Assembly: GCF_902729405.1 (NCBI RefSeq)
Contig: NZ_LR746496.1
Coordinates: forward strand, 2,046,001 to 2,110,000
DNA from: Acididesulfobacillus acetoxydans
Lineage (GTDB): Bacteria > Bacillota > Desulfitobacteriia > Desulfitobacteriales > Desulfitobacteriaceae
DNA: 64,000 nucleotides
Direction of reading: 5' to 3'
In this document: one piece after another, positions 50,846-59,759 of the stretch
Layout of the letters: each line of letters starts with the position of its first letter
How positions within the stretch are numbered: position 1 is the first letter of the stretch
Notes under the pieces: generated by a model
What the model was told of the DNA's origin: nothing
Seen by the model: the letters and a program-made list of their open reading frames with translations, nothing else
Databases searched by the model: none
Position numbers and translations under genes: made by a program

Positions 50846-52252
50846 ATGCTTGGCACGGAGAATTTTCTCAAAATCGATTATACCGGGGTCATGAAAGGAG
50901 AACACCATCCTCAAGGATGGACGGAAGAGGATCTGTTAGCCTTGGAGCCCAGCCTGAATGCGGCTCAGGATGCGCTCGAACAGCGGAGGAAAACAGGGGG
51001 GCTGGACTTTTCCTTCCTGCTCGAAGACATGCGCGGGCAAGCGGGGAAGATTCGGGATTTTGCCGATTCCCTGAGAGACAGAATTGACAACTTCGTGGTT
51101 TTGGGTATCGGCGGCTCGGCGTTGGGACCCCAGGCTGTGCAACTTGCCCTCAACCCCTATTATTTCAATGAATTGCCTGTTGAAGAACGCCGGCGCCCGC
51201 GCCTCTATGTTTTGGACAATATCGATCCCAGCCGGTTCGCCCACTTGTTGGACATGCTTGATTTACATAAGACCGTGTTCAACGTCATCACGAAGTCCGG
51301 CAGCACTTCGGAAACCATGGCTCAGTTTCTGATCGTCCGGGAAAGGCTGCGGCAAGCCTGCGGCGCCGATTATGCGAATCACATCGTGGTCACGACCGAT
51401 CACGAAAAAGGGAACCTCCTTCCCATTGCCCGCCGGGAGGGGTACGTGCGTTTTGTCATTCCGGCAGGGGTCGGCGGGCGTTTTTCCGAGCTGACTCCGG
51501 TGGGACTTTTGCCGGCGGCCGTGTGCGGTATCGACATCGGGACACTTTTGGCAGGGGCCTTGGCCATGGACCAGAAAATTCGTGAGAGCCGGGGGATAAC
51601 GGTTAATCCGGCTCAATTGATGGCGGGCATAAGCCACGCGGCTTGGCGAGAAGGAAAAAACGTTTCTGTATTTATGCCTTACGCAGACAGTCTCAAAATG
51701 ATGGCGGATTGGTATGCCCAGCTTTGGGCGGAAAGCTTGGGCAAGCGCCTGAACCGTGAGGGACAGGAAGTCCGGCTGGGGCAGACTCCGGTCAAAGCCC
51801 TGGGAGTGACGGACCAGCATTCCCAGGTTCAGCTCTACGCGGAGGGGCCGGACGACAAGATGTTTACTTTTGTCAGTGTGGCGCACCTGGGGCCTGAGGT
51901 GCCGATTCCGACCGACGAGAGCCTGCCTGAGAGCGTTCGTTTCCTCGGCGGACATACTTTGGGCGAACTCCTGGCCGCGGAAGAACGGGCCACAGAATAC
52001 GCCTTGACCTTGGCGGGCCGTCCGCACCGCCGGATTATCCTGCCTGAGGTTAACGCGTACTGCCTGGGTCAGCTTCTGCTTCTGTTGGAGTGGGAAACCG
52101 CTTACATGGGGGAATTGCTCAATATCAATGCCTTTGACCAGCCTGGGGTCGAAGAGGGCAAGCGGGGGACATATGCCTTAATGGGACGTCCGGGCTTTGA
52201 GGAAAAGCGCAGGGCGATCGAAGGTATGGGCGAACGCCGCTTCATCGTCTGA
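50846..52252 (+). CDS. pgi: Glucose-6-phosphate isomerase
   Basis: Isomerase of 468 residues, within the bacterial range. Motifs are VVLGIGGSALGPQAV (sugar-phosphate binding), ITKSGSTSETMAQFL, the active-site GVGGRFSELTPVGLLPA, and the C-terminal catalytic region FDQPGVEEGKRGTYAL. It converts glucose 6-phosphate to fructose 6-phosphate, one step before the phosphofructokinase encoded upstream. GAGGGGGA precedes ATG 50846. The FtsA-like gene starts about 55 bp after its stop. Confidence 0.95.
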   Translation: MLGTENFLKIDYTGVMKGEHHPQGWTEEDLLALEPSLNAAQDALEQRRKTGGLDFSFLLEDMRGQAGKIRDFADSLRDRIDNFVVLGIGGSALGPQAVQLALNPYYFNELPVEERRRPRLYVLDNIDPSRFAHLLDMLDLHKTVFNVITKSGSTSETMAQFLIVRERLRQACGADYANHIVVTTDHEKGNLLPIARREGYVRFVIPAGVGGRFSELTPVGLLPAAVCGIDIGTLLAGALAMDQKIRESRGITVNPAQLMAGISHAAWREGKNVSVFMPYADSLKMMADWYAQLWAESLGKRLNREGQEVRLGQTPVKALGVTDQHSQVQLYAEGPDDKMFTFVSVAHLGPEVPIPTDESLPESVRFLGGHTLGELLAAEERATEYALTLAGRPHRRIILPEVNAYCLGQLLLLLEWETAYMGELLNINAFDQPGVEEGKRGTYALMGRPGFEEKRRAIEGMGERRFIV

Positions 52253-52307
52253 GCGGTTGGCAGGATTTCTTCCCTTCTGGTCGAATTCAAGAAGGGAGGT
52301 GGAAGGA

Positions 52308-54410
52308 ATGGAACCGCTGTTTGCGTTGGATATCGGTACAAGGGTCGTCATAGGCCTCTTGATTGGCAAAGAGGGTGACGACTATGAAATACTGGCGAGC
52401 GCCCGCACGGAACACCGCCAGCGCGCCATGTACGACGGGCAGGTGCATGATGTCGGGGAGGTGGCCCGGGCGGTTCGTCGGGTGAAAGAAGAACTGGAAG
52501 AGCGCACGGGGAGTTGCCTGAGGGAGGTCGCTGTGGCTGCCGCGGGAAGGGCTCTGTGCACAGAGACGGCCGAAAGCGAACGGCGGGAGATGTTCCCGAT
52601 CCGGTGGGAACGGGAAGACGTCTTAGCGCTGGAGATGGAGGCGGTCCAATTCGCCCTGCGTAAAAAGGGCCATGGCGAGGGCGAGGGCTGGGCCCCTTAT
52701 CACTGTGTCGGGTATGACACTGTTGCTCAGTGGCTGGAGGGGGAGCCAATCGGCAGCTTGGCGGGACAGAGGGGGAAGAGCGCCAAGGTCACGGTGATCG
52801 CGACCTTTTTGCCTCGGACGGTTGTCGACGGTTTGGCAGCGGTGCTGGACCGGGTCGGCTTGGTTATGGGGAGCCTGACTCTGGAGCCGATTGCGGCCGG
52901 GCAGGTGGCGATTCCTCCCGACATGCGCCGGCTTAACTTGGCCCTGGTTGACGTCGGCGCCGGAACAGCGGATATCGCCTTGACGAAAAACGGCGCCTTT
53001 TTTGCTTACGGTATGGTGCCTATGGCCGGGGATGAAGTGACTGAGGCGCTTTGCGCCCATTATCTGCTCGATTTTCAGACGGGCGAGACCGTCAAGCGGC
53101 AGTTGACGCAAAAAAAGTCCGTTGTCTTTTCTGACTTTTTCGGCCGTAAGACCAGAGTTGCCGGAGATGCCGTTAAGCATTCTTTCGAGCCGATCGTGGC
53201 CAAGCTGGCCGAGAAAATCAGCGAAGAAATTATTTCTTTAAACCAGAGTCTGCCCCAGGCGATTATCTTGATTGGCGGAGGCAGCTTAACTCCCGGTCTG
53301 CCCGAACACTTGGCGGAGAAAATGGGTCTTCCGCCAACCCGGGTGGGTCTGAGGCTTAGGGAGCACCTCAGTCACGTCAAAGGGACTGAAGTGCCTCCGG
53401 GACCCGAAGGAATCACTCCGATCGGGATAGGGGTCGCGGCCTTCGAAGGCAGAGGGCTGCATTATTATACCGTTTCCGTCAACGGCCGTCAGGTTCCCAT
53501 TTTCGAACTTGAACTGGCGACCGTGGCAGAAGCACTCTTGGCGGCAGGGGTTCATCCGGCGGCCTTTTTGGGTCGGCCCGGGCGGGCTTTGACGTACGAG
53601 ATAAACGGAGAGATGAAGGTGATCAAAGGGGAGTTGGGCCGGCCGGCGCGAATTTTGCTCAATGGGCGTGAGAGCCGTCTGGAGGAAACTGTGGCGGCGG
53701 GAGACGCTATCGAGTTTACTCCCGGTCAGGCGGGACGGGATGCTGGGGCGTCCGTGGCTGAGATTTGGCCGGACAGAAGAAGCAAGAAGATTTTTTGGCA
53801 AGGGCGGGAGGAGGATTTTGCTCCCCTGCTCTTCCTTAACGGCCGCCCGGCGCTCCCCGCGGAGGAAGTACCTGACGGGGCCAAATTTGCGTACTTTGCC
53901 AACGAGGATTTGTTCAGCTTGCTGCGGCGGAAAGGATACCGTCCGGAGGAAGGGCTGTCCTTGCGGGTACGTGTCAACGGTCAAGAACGGAGAGTGGAAC
54001 GGCCGATCCGGGTCAGGTTAAACGGAACCGAGGTGCAAGAAAACCGACCCCTGGTCGCGGGTGACCGGGTTGAGCCGGCGGAAGAGGAAATCCCGCTTTC
54101 GGCTTTGGAGCTGGAAAGCGGGACTTTGCCCTTTTATGTCAACGGTGAAGCAGTCCTTTACAAACCTCCCGAGCTTGCGGTCTTCTGGCGGGATAAGCGC
54201 TTGGCACCGGACTCCGTGCTGAGGGATGGGATGGATTTGCACACAGAAGTTCCCATGCCCATTTTGTCCGAGGTGCTTGCCCAAAGCATGGTCCCGCCCC
54301 AAGTGCCACCCGGTTCCAGACTCTCCCTGACGGTGAATGGGCGGGAGGCAGAATTTACAACTGTGCTTTGCCCCGGTGACCGGGTTAACATCGTTTGGCA
54401 GCGGACCTGA
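52308..54410 (+). CDS. FtsA/PilM-like actin-fold protein with long repeat-rich C-terminus
   Basis: Protein of 700 residues. Residues 1-360 have the FtsA/PilM actin fold: phosphate motif LFALDIGTRVVIGLLIG, second phosphate motif LVDVGAGTADIAL, and adenosine motif IILIGGGSLTPGL. Residues about 388-700 hold a series of small units carrying the pattern (V/L)xxNG(R/Q/E): VSVNGRQVPIF, ILLNGRESRLEETVAAGD, RVRVNGQERRVERP, FYVNGEAVLY and LTVNGREAEFTTVLCPGDR, like ThiS- or SLBB-type beta-grasp folds. Classical FtsA is about 420 residues, so it is not the housekeeping cell-division gene. ATG 52308 follows GAAGGGAGG. Confidence 0.8.
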   Translation: MEPLFALDIGTRVVIGLLIGKEGDDYEILASARTEHRQRAMYDGQVHDVGEVARAVRRVKEELEERTGSCLREVAVAAAGRALCTETAESERREMFPIRWEREDVLALEMEAVQFALRKKGHGEGEGWAPYHCVGYDTVAQWLEGEPIGSLAGQRGKSAKVTVIATFLPRTVVDGLAAVLDRVGLVMGSLTLEPIAAGQVAIPPDMRRLNLALVDVGAGTADIALTKNGAFFAYGMVPMAGDEVTEALCAHYLLDFQTGETVKRQLTQKKSVVFSDFFGRKTRVAGDAVKHSFEPIVAKLAEKISEEIISLNQSLPQAIILIGGGSLTPGLPEHLAEKMGLPPTRVGLRLREHLSHVKGTEVPPGPEGITPIGIGVAAFEGRGLHYYTVSVNGRQVPIFELELATVAEALLAAGVHPAAFLGRPGRALTYEINGEMKVIKGELGRPARILLNGRESRLEETVAAGDAIEFTPGQAGRDAGASVAEIWPDRRSKKIFWQGREEDFAPLLFLNGRPALPAEEVPDGAKFAYFANEDLFSLLRRKGYRPEEGLSLRVRVNGQERRVERPIRVRLNGTEVQENRPLVAGDRVEPAEEEIPLSALELESGTLPFYVNGEAVLYKPPELAVFWRDKRLAPDSVLRDGMDLHTEVPMPILSEVLAQSMVPPQVPPGSRLSLTVNGREAEFTTVLCPGDRVNIVWQRT

Positions 54411-54478
54411 GCCCGAAATTCCGTTCCCTGCTTAAGCGGGCTTGAGACAGGGGGAAATGCGGCCGAGGCTCGGGCCCC

Positions 54479-55837
54479 TCAAAGGCTGTGGCCGTAGCGC
54501 TGCAGGCGGCTGTAAAGGGTCGCCCGGGTAATCCCCAAAATCCTGGCGGCCTGGGACTTGTTCCCTTTGGCTTGGCTCAGGGCCTGCAGAAGCCTTTGCT
54601 TTTCTGGGTCTTCCCGGTCGGGCGCGGAGGCCGGGGAGAAATGCGGGGGGCCCGTTTCGTCCGGCGGAGGCAGGGCGAGGTCGGCCGGCAGGATCGTGTC
54701 TCCCTCACTCAGGATGACTGCGCGTTCGACGACATTGCGCAATTCGCGCAGGTTTCCCGGCCAATCGTATTCCATGAGGACGTTGAGAGCGGCCGGACTG
54801 AGCCGGGGAGCGGGCTTTCCGTACTGAAAGGCAAACTGTTGCATCAGGAATTCGGTGATAGCCGGAATGTCTTCCGGCCGTTGGCGCAGGGGGGGGATGC
54901 GCAGACTGATGACATTGAGGCGGAAGTAGAGGTCGCGGCGGAAGGAGCCCCTCTTCATCATCTCTTCCAGCGAACGGTTGGTGGCCGCCAAGATACGCGC
55001 TTCGAGGCGCAGAGGGGCGGTGCCGCCCAAACGGTAGTAGGACTGTTCCTGCAGGACCCGCAGGAGTTTTACTTGCAAATCGAGGGCCAGGTCGCCGATT
55101 TCGTCGAGAAAGAGGGTTCCCCTTTTGGCCAAGGTCAATTTCCCCGGGTTGCCTTTGGGTTCCGCTCCGGTAAAAGCGCCCCTTTCATAACCGAATAACT
55201 CGCTCTCAAAGAGAGCAGCCGGGATGGCGCCGCAGTTGAGGGCAACGAAGGGTCCCTGATGATAGGGAGAGGCCGCGTGAATCGCTCGGGCAAACAATTC
55301 TTTGCCCACGCCGCTCTCGCCGGTGATGAGTACGGTGGCATCGGTCAAGGCCACTTTTTGGGCCATGCGGATAGCCTCTTTAATCGCGGGGCTTTCACCT
55401 TGAATATGGTCGAAAGCACCGCTGGGACCATGGCTTTTAACCGCTTTTTCCAAACGCTCCAGGTTGAAATTAGCCGTGGTCAAATCATTATAAAGATTAA
55501 TGAGTTGCGTAATGTCCTGTTCACTCGCCACAGCTCCGAGAAGTTCGCCGTTTTGGAAGATCGGCCGGGCATTAATCAGGACATGGCGGTCTCCCCTGGG
55601 GCGATGATAAGAGCGGTATACCGGTTGCCCCGTTTCCAGGACCGTGAGCACGATCAGGTCATCTTGGCGGAAGAAGTCACGCAAAGGCCGCCCTAGGATC
55701 TCGTTTTCAGGGATGCCGTAAAGCTCCGTGGCGACAGCGTTCCAATGGGTCACAAGTCCCCGGACATCCACCCCGGTGACGGCGACCGGAACAATATCCA
55801 ATAAAGCTCTGAGATAGGGAACTGAATCTTGCGACAT
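54479..55837 (-). CDS. Sigma-54-dependent activator with PAS domain (RocR-like)
   Basis: Enhancer-binding protein of 452 residues. An N-terminal PAS domain (residues about 1-115) senses a signal; the AAA+ domain has Walker A GESGVGKE (173-180), the sigma-54 contact GAFTGA (220-225) and Walker B TLFLDEIGD (241-249); a Fis-type helix-turn-helix ends the protein (NKSQAARILGITRATLYSRL). It has no receiver domain, so it probably answers to a small molecule such as an amino acid. It is divergent from the proline dehydrogenase gene, with a palindromic enhancer and a sigma-54 promoter between them, so proline catabolism is its likely target. Confidence 0.92.
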   Translation of the reverse strand: MSQDSVPYLRALLDIVPVAVTGVDVRGLVTHWNAVATELYGIPENEILGRPLRDFFRQDDLIVLTVLETGQPVYRSYHRPRGDRHVLINARPIFQNGELLGAVASEQDITQLINLYNDLTTANFNLERLEKAVKSHGPSGAFDHIQGESPAIKEAIRMAQKVALTDATVLITGESGVGKELFARAIHAASPYHQGPFVALNCGAIPAALFESELFGYERGAFTGAEPKGNPGKLTLAKRGTLFLDEIGDLALDLQVKLLRVLQEQSYYRLGGTAPLRLEARILAATNRSLEEMMKRGSFRRDLYFRLNVISLRIPPLRQRPEDIPAITEFLMQQFAFQYGKPAPRLSPAALNVLMEYDWPGNLRELRNVVERAVILSEGDTILPADLALPPPDETGPPHFSPASAPDREDPEKQRLLQALSQAKGNKSQAARILGITRATLYSRLQRYGHSL

Positions 55838-55893
55838 TTTGGCTGACCACCTGTTCTTTCTTTGAGGCTCTGATCACAATTTAGCATGCCGGG

Positions 55894-55943
55894 GCAAAAC
55901 TGTCTAGACAATTGTCTAGACAGTTTTGCGATGTTGTCTAGAC
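55894..55943. promoter_or_regulatory. Palindromic enhancer (three TGTCTAGAC sites)
   Basis: Bases 55894-55929 are a perfect 36-bp palindrome holding TGTCTAGACA at 55901-55910 and 55913-55922. A third copy, TGTCTAGAC, is at 55935-55943. The sites are 12 and 22 bp apart centre to centre, near whole helix turns. They lie between the activator gene and the sigma-54 promoter, as upstream activator sites should. Confidence 0.8.
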
Positions 55944-56010
55944 GATCCGCTTTGGGTGCGATTTTTGGGGGAGTAAAGGCAGTGGATGCGCAAGTGAACC
56001 GCGGCTTCCT

Positions 56011-56051
56011 CCAATCGTGAGACTCCCGCTTCTACAAGTGGGAGTGGTTCC
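56011..56051 (-). repeat. Palindromic element, copy 2 (IS200/IS605 end-like hairpin)
   Basis: ACTCCCGCTT (56022-56031) pairs with AAGTGGGAGT (56036-56045) around CTAC. Its complement matches the element at 12107, including flanking ACC and CTCACGATTGG. It lies between the enhancer and the sigma-54 promoter and may have been inserted there. Confidence 0.5.
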
Positions 56052-56127
56052 CTGTACTCTGATTCGGCGGTGGGCGGACTCCCCCGCCGAGCCGCCAGCC
56101 AAGTCTTTTTTTGCTATTGGGCCGGAT

Positions 56128-56144
56128 TTGGCACGGCTTTTGCT
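56128..56144 (+). promoter_or_regulatory. Sigma-54 promoter of the proline-utilisation genes
   Basis: TTGGCAC, five bases, then TTGCT matches the -24/-12 consensus exactly, 91 bp before the proline dehydrogenase start and 185 bp from the nearest activator site. Confidence 0.85.
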
Positions 56145-56234
56145 ATGTATGAGAACCAGGGCGCCGCGGCGGGCTGCTTAATCCTCTGGCGGCAGGCTCC
56201 GGCGAGCGGAAAGCAAAATGAGGGAGGGAAAAAC

Positions 56235-57140
56235 ATGGAAGCAACACGTACTTTTTTCTTAGCGCTGGCCAAGAATCGTCCGGCCAGAAACATGGCTGCG
56301 AAGTACGGCTTGCGTTTCGGAGCTAAGCGTTTTGTCGCCGGGGAAACCCTGCCGGAAGCCCTGGAACAAATAAAACGGCTAAACCGGGAGGGGATAGCGG
56401 CTACGCTGGATCGTTTGGGTGAGTTTGTCAGTACCCGGGAAGAAGCGGAGCGGGCCGCGGGCTGGTCTTTGGAAACCCTGGAGGGAATCGCCCGCAGCGG
56501 CGTTGAGTCACACCTTTCACTGAAGCTGACGCAATTGGGGCTGGACCTCGGTTCGGGAATCTGCGAGAAGAATTTACGGCAAATTCTGACACGCGCGGCC
56601 CAACATAAGATTTTTGTCCGTATCGACATGGAAGATTTTCCGCGCTGTCAGGCCACGATCGATCTCTTTCAAACAATGCGCCGCGATTTTCCTTTGATAG
56701 GTTTGGTCCTGCAATCTTATCTTTATCGTTCGGAACAGGATGTTTTGGACTTAAAGGCCAATCTCCGTCTGGTCAAAGGAGCTTACAAAGAGCCCGCCAG
56801 TGTCGCCTTTCCGGAAAAGGCCAAGGTGGACGGCAATTTGCTGCGCCTGGTCCGCCTGCAGCTGGACAACGGCTGGTATGTCGGAGTTGCCTCACATGAC
56901 GAAAAGATTATCGCCTCGACCAAAGACTATGTGAGAGAGCACAATATTGACAAGGAGTGCTTTGAGTTCCAGATGCTCTATGGGATTAAGACAGAAGTGC
57001 AGAAGAAGTTGGCCCAGGAAGGATATAAGGTGCGCGTTTACGTGCCCTACGGTACGGATTGGTATGGTTATTTTATGCGTCGCCTGGCGGAACGTCCGGC
57101 CAATGTGTGGTTTATAGTGAAGAACTTTTTTAAGAAATAA
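56235..57140 (+). CDS. Proline dehydrogenase
   Basis: Single-function proline dehydrogenase of 301 residues, as in Bacillus PutB/FadM. Motifs are HLSLKLTQLGLDLG, VRIDMEDFPRC, LRLVKGAYKEPASVAFP, CFEFQMLYGI and YVPYGTDWYGYFMRRLAERP, which line the flavin and proline site. It oxidises proline to pyrroline-5-carboxylate. GAGGGAGGGAAAA precedes ATG 56235; the longer frame from 56070 would include the promoter. The P5C dehydrogenase follows, so both steps of proline use are together. Confidence 0.95.
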   Translation: MEATRTFFLALAKNRPARNMAAKYGLRFGAKRFVAGETLPEALEQIKRLNREGIAATLDRLGEFVSTREEAERAAGWSLETLEGIARSGVESHLSLKLTQLGLDLGSGICEKNLRQILTRAAQHKIFVRIDMEDFPRCQATIDLFQTMRRDFPLIGLVLQSYLYRSEQDVLDLKANLRLVKGAYKEPASVAFPEKAKVDGNLLRLVRLQLDNGWYVGVASHDEKIIASTKDYVREHNIDKECFEFQMLYGIKTEVQKKLAQEGYKVRVYVPYGTDWYGYFMRRLAERPANVWFIVKNFFKK

Positions 57141-57291
57141 TTGGCTGAGTTATGGCGAGTTTTAGCTTTGTTTGGAGAAGGCCGAAGGCGCTGGAAGCTA
57201 ACCGGGAGCGAATTCGGCGCGGAAACTTGTGTAGGCTCTTATGTGAAGCATAGACTGAGATTTCTTTGAGCGAAAGAGGAGGGGATTTATC

Positions 57292-58836
57292 ATGATGGTA
57301 CCGTTTGTCAATGAAACCTTGGTTGATTTCCGTCAGGAAAGCAACCGGGACAAGATGCAAGAGGCTCTGCACTCGGTTGAAGCGGAGTTCGGCCGGGAGT
57401 ATCCCCTGGTTATCGGCGGGGAAAGGATTTGGACGGAGCGAAAGATCGCTTCCAATAATCCAAGCCGGAAAAACGAGGTCGTGGGATATGTGGCTCAAGC
57501 CGGGCGGGCGGAGGTCGAACGGGCTCTTGCCTCGGCCGCGCTGGCTTGGGGTTCTTGGCAAAAGACCGATCCGGCCGCCAGGGCAGCCGTGCTGTTCAAA
57601 GCGGCGGCGTTGTTACGCCGGCGCAAATTTGAGTTCTCAGCCTGGATGGTTTACGAGGAAGGCAAGAATTGGGTGGAGGCGGATGCGGATACCGCCGAAG
57701 CCATCGATTTTATGGAGTATTACGGACGCGAGATGGTGCGTCTGTCGGTGTCTCAACCCACGACGCCCCTGGCGGGAGAGGACAACCGCCTGACCTACAT
57801 TCCCTTGGGAGTAGGGGCGGTCATTGCTCCCTGGAATTTTCCCTTGGCCATTTTGCTGGGGATGACCACGGCCGCCATCGTCGCGGGTAACACGGTTTTG
57901 CTCAAACCTGCCAGCACTGCCCCGGTCATTGCCTATAAAGCGGTGGAACTCCTGGCCGAGGCGGGACTTCCGGCCGGGGTCGTCAACTACCTGCCCGGGG
58001 ACGGAGGGGAGATCGGGGATTTTCTGGTCAGCCATCCGCAAATTCGTTTCGTTTCGTTTACGGGCTCGCGCGCCGTGGGGCTGCGCATCAATGAACTGGC
58101 GGCTAAGCCTAACGCCGGGCAGATCTGGCTCAAACGGGTCGTGGCGGAAATGGGGGGCAAAGACGCCGTTTTGGTGGACGAGGATGCGGACTTGGACGCC
58201 GCGGCGGAAGGAATCGTGGCTTCCGCGTTCGGGTTTCAGGGGCAAAAGTGTTCCGCCGGGTCGCGGGCGATTATTCACGAAAAAGTTTATGATGCTTTAA
58301 GTGAAAAAATCGTGGCGCGGACCAGGGCTTTGGAGCAAGGTCCGGCCGACGCCAACTTTGCCTCAGGTCCCGTGATTGACGCGAAAGCGCTGGAGAAAGT
58401 ACTGAACTATATAGAGATTGGGAAAAAAGAGGGAAAACTTCTGCTTGGGGGAGAGGCGGGGGCTCCGGACGGATATTATGTCCGTCCGACGATTTTCGGG
58501 GATGTGCCGCCGCAGGCCAGGATAGCCCAAGAAGAGATTTTCGGACCGGTCTTGGCGCTGATTAAGGCCAGAGATTTCGCGCAAGGTTTGGAGATTTTCA
58601 ATGGCACGGAATATGGCTTGACTGGCTCTTTTTACTCCGGAAATAGGGAGCACTTGGAAATCGCCAGACGGGAGATGCATGTGGGCAATCTCTACTTTAA
58701 CCGGAAGTGTACGGGCGCACTGGTCGGGGTCCATCCTTTCGGAGGGTTCAACATGTCGGGAACGGATTCGAAAGCGGGAGGGCCCGACTACCTGTTGCTT
58801 TTCACCCAGGCTAAATCCGTTTCCGAGAAGTTTTAG
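57292..58836 (+). CDS. L-glutamate gamma-semialdehyde (P5C) dehydrogenase
   Basis: Aldehyde dehydrogenase of 514 residues in the RocA/PutC group. Motifs are APWNFPLAILLGMTTAAIVAG, SFTGSRAVG (cofactor binding), EMGGKDAVLVDEDADLDAA, and FQGQKCSAGSRAI with the catalytic cysteine near residue 319. It turns glutamate semialdehyde into glutamate with NAD. AGAGGAGGGG precedes ATG 57292. It shares the sigma-54-driven transcript with proline dehydrogenase; the glutamate formed could feed the glutamine synthetases encoded elsewhere in the window. Confidence 0.94.
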   Translation: MMVPFVNETLVDFRQESNRDKMQEALHSVEAEFGREYPLVIGGERIWTERKIASNNPSRKNEVVGYVAQAGRAEVERALASAALAWGSWQKTDPAARAAVLFKAAALLRRRKFEFSAWMVYEEGKNWVEADADTAEAIDFMEYYGREMVRLSVSQPTTPLAGEDNRLTYIPLGVGAVIAPWNFPLAILLGMTTAAIVAGNTVLLKPASTAPVIAYKAVELLAEAGLPAGVVNYLPGDGGEIGDFLVSHPQIRFVSFTGSRAVGLRINELAAKPNAGQIWLKRVVAEMGGKDAVLVDEDADLDAAAEGIVASAFGFQGQKCSAGSRAIIHEKVYDALSEKIVARTRALEQGPADANFASGPVIDAKALEKVLNYIEIGKKEGKLLLGGEAGAPDGYYVRPTIFGDVPPQARIAQEEIFGPVLALIKARDFAQGLEIFNGTEYGLTGSFYSGNREHLEIARREMHVGNLYFNRKCTGALVGVHPFGGFNMSGTDSKAGGPDYLLLFTQAKSVSEKF

Positions 58837-58856
58837 GCAGAAGGACCCCTAAGAGC

Positions 58857-58931
58857 AAGAAAACTTGGCTGCCGCCGCGATCGCCCGAGTGGGCGATCAT
58901 TCCCTCGGCTGGCGCAAGTTTTCTTCTTCTT
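58857..58931 (+). terminator. Two-tier hairpin terminator of the proline genes
   Basis: An outer 11-bp stem (AAGAAAACTTG with CAAGTTTTCTT) encloses an inner 8-bp stem (GATCGCCC with GGGCGATC). The outer right arm ends in a T-rich stretch. Confidence 0.75.
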
Positions 58932-58958
58932 TCGGAAAACTCGAACTTGCAGAGACAA

Positions 58959-58984
58959 TAAAAAATCCCCATCGGTGATGGGGA
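58959..58984 (-). terminator. Terminator for a minus-strand transcript
   Basis: TCCCCATC and GATGGGGA pair around GGT. On the minus strand the stem is followed by TTTTTTATT. No minus-strand protein gene lies to its right, so it would end an unannotated RNA or antisense transcript from the hairpin-array region. Confidence 0.6.
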
Positions 58985-59117
58985 AGGGGCCGTTAGGCCC
59001 GGGTGGAAAAGGGTAGAGGAGTGTTTGAACAGAGTATACGCGCGAGTGAAGTTTTTGTCAGGGAAAATGTGCCCAAAGGTTTAATTTGGAATGTGAACGG
59101 TTGTTTTCCCCGCTGGA

Positions 59118-59266
59118 GTGAACTCGTTCAGCTTAAGCTGAACATCACGATAGTGTCCTGTGGATACTGTCGCCGAACCGCAAGCCTTCAAACAATACCT
59201 GTGCGGTGAGGATGACTTCGGTGACGAAAGTGTCCGGTGGACACTTTTGCCGAAAGTGCTGAGTCT
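59118..59266. repeat. Hairpin-array intergenic element, short copy
   Basis: It matches the start and the end of the element at 11803-12085 but lacks the latter's middle part. An 18-bp palindrome at the left (GTTCAGCTTAAGCTGAAC) is followed by stems 59148-59158 with 59162-59172 and 59225-59235 with 59239-59249, loops TGT and GGT. Two changes in the first stem against the other copy become G-T pairs, so folding is kept. Confidence 0.7.
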
Positions 59267-59374
59267 TTAGCGAATACTATCGCGGAAGAGTCAACCGTTC
59301 TTGGAGGACTTAGAGGACGAAAAGACTTGACAAACCTTGCACAGACCATAGAATGGTAATGGAGGTGTGATGTG

Positions 59375-59566
59375 ATGCTGAATTTAGTTGTAGGCCTTGT
59401 TGCCCTTTTGGCCTTGTTTTTTGTGGTTTTATCGGACTTCTGGACCGGCAAACACTCCGGCTATTTCCAGTCGGTCCAAAAACCCAGCGGCAAGCAGGAA
59501 CGCAATCCCGTTATCCCCGATGCTTCCGGCCATGATGAATGGTTTCACAAACTCAATTCACTCTAG
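59375..59566 (+). CDS. Small single-span membrane protein, unknown
   Basis: Hypothetical protein of 63 residues with one N-terminal helix (LNLVVGLVALLALFFVVLSD) and a hydrophilic tail (SGKQERNPVIPDASGHDEWF). ATG 59375 follows GGAGG at nine bases. A strong terminator follows at once, so it is a single-gene unit. No family is recognised; such small proteins are common in spore formers. Confidence 0.65.
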   Translation: MLNLVVGLVALLALFFVVLSDFWTGKHSGYFQSVQKPSGKQERNPVIPDASGHDEWFHKLNSL

Positions 59567-59576
59567 AGGTTTTTCG

Positions 59577-59606
59577 GCCTGATGCCAAGCGGTATCAGGC
59601 TTTTTC
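59577..59606 (+). terminator. Terminator after the small membrane protein
   Basis: GCCTGATGCC pairs with GGTATCAGGC (ten pairs, one G-T) around AAGC, followed by TTTTT. Confidence 0.85.
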
Positions 59607-59759
59607 CGCTAATCAGAAAGCATGAGCCGGCGGCCGCGCAACCAAACCTGTGGCACTCTCCTCTCTAAGTCAACCGGTCGTTTGCCTGAGCGAGCGCGGG
59701 CGCCGGCCGCTTGTCTGTTGTAAGGAAGTGTCAGATACGTACATAGGGAGGACTTAAAC

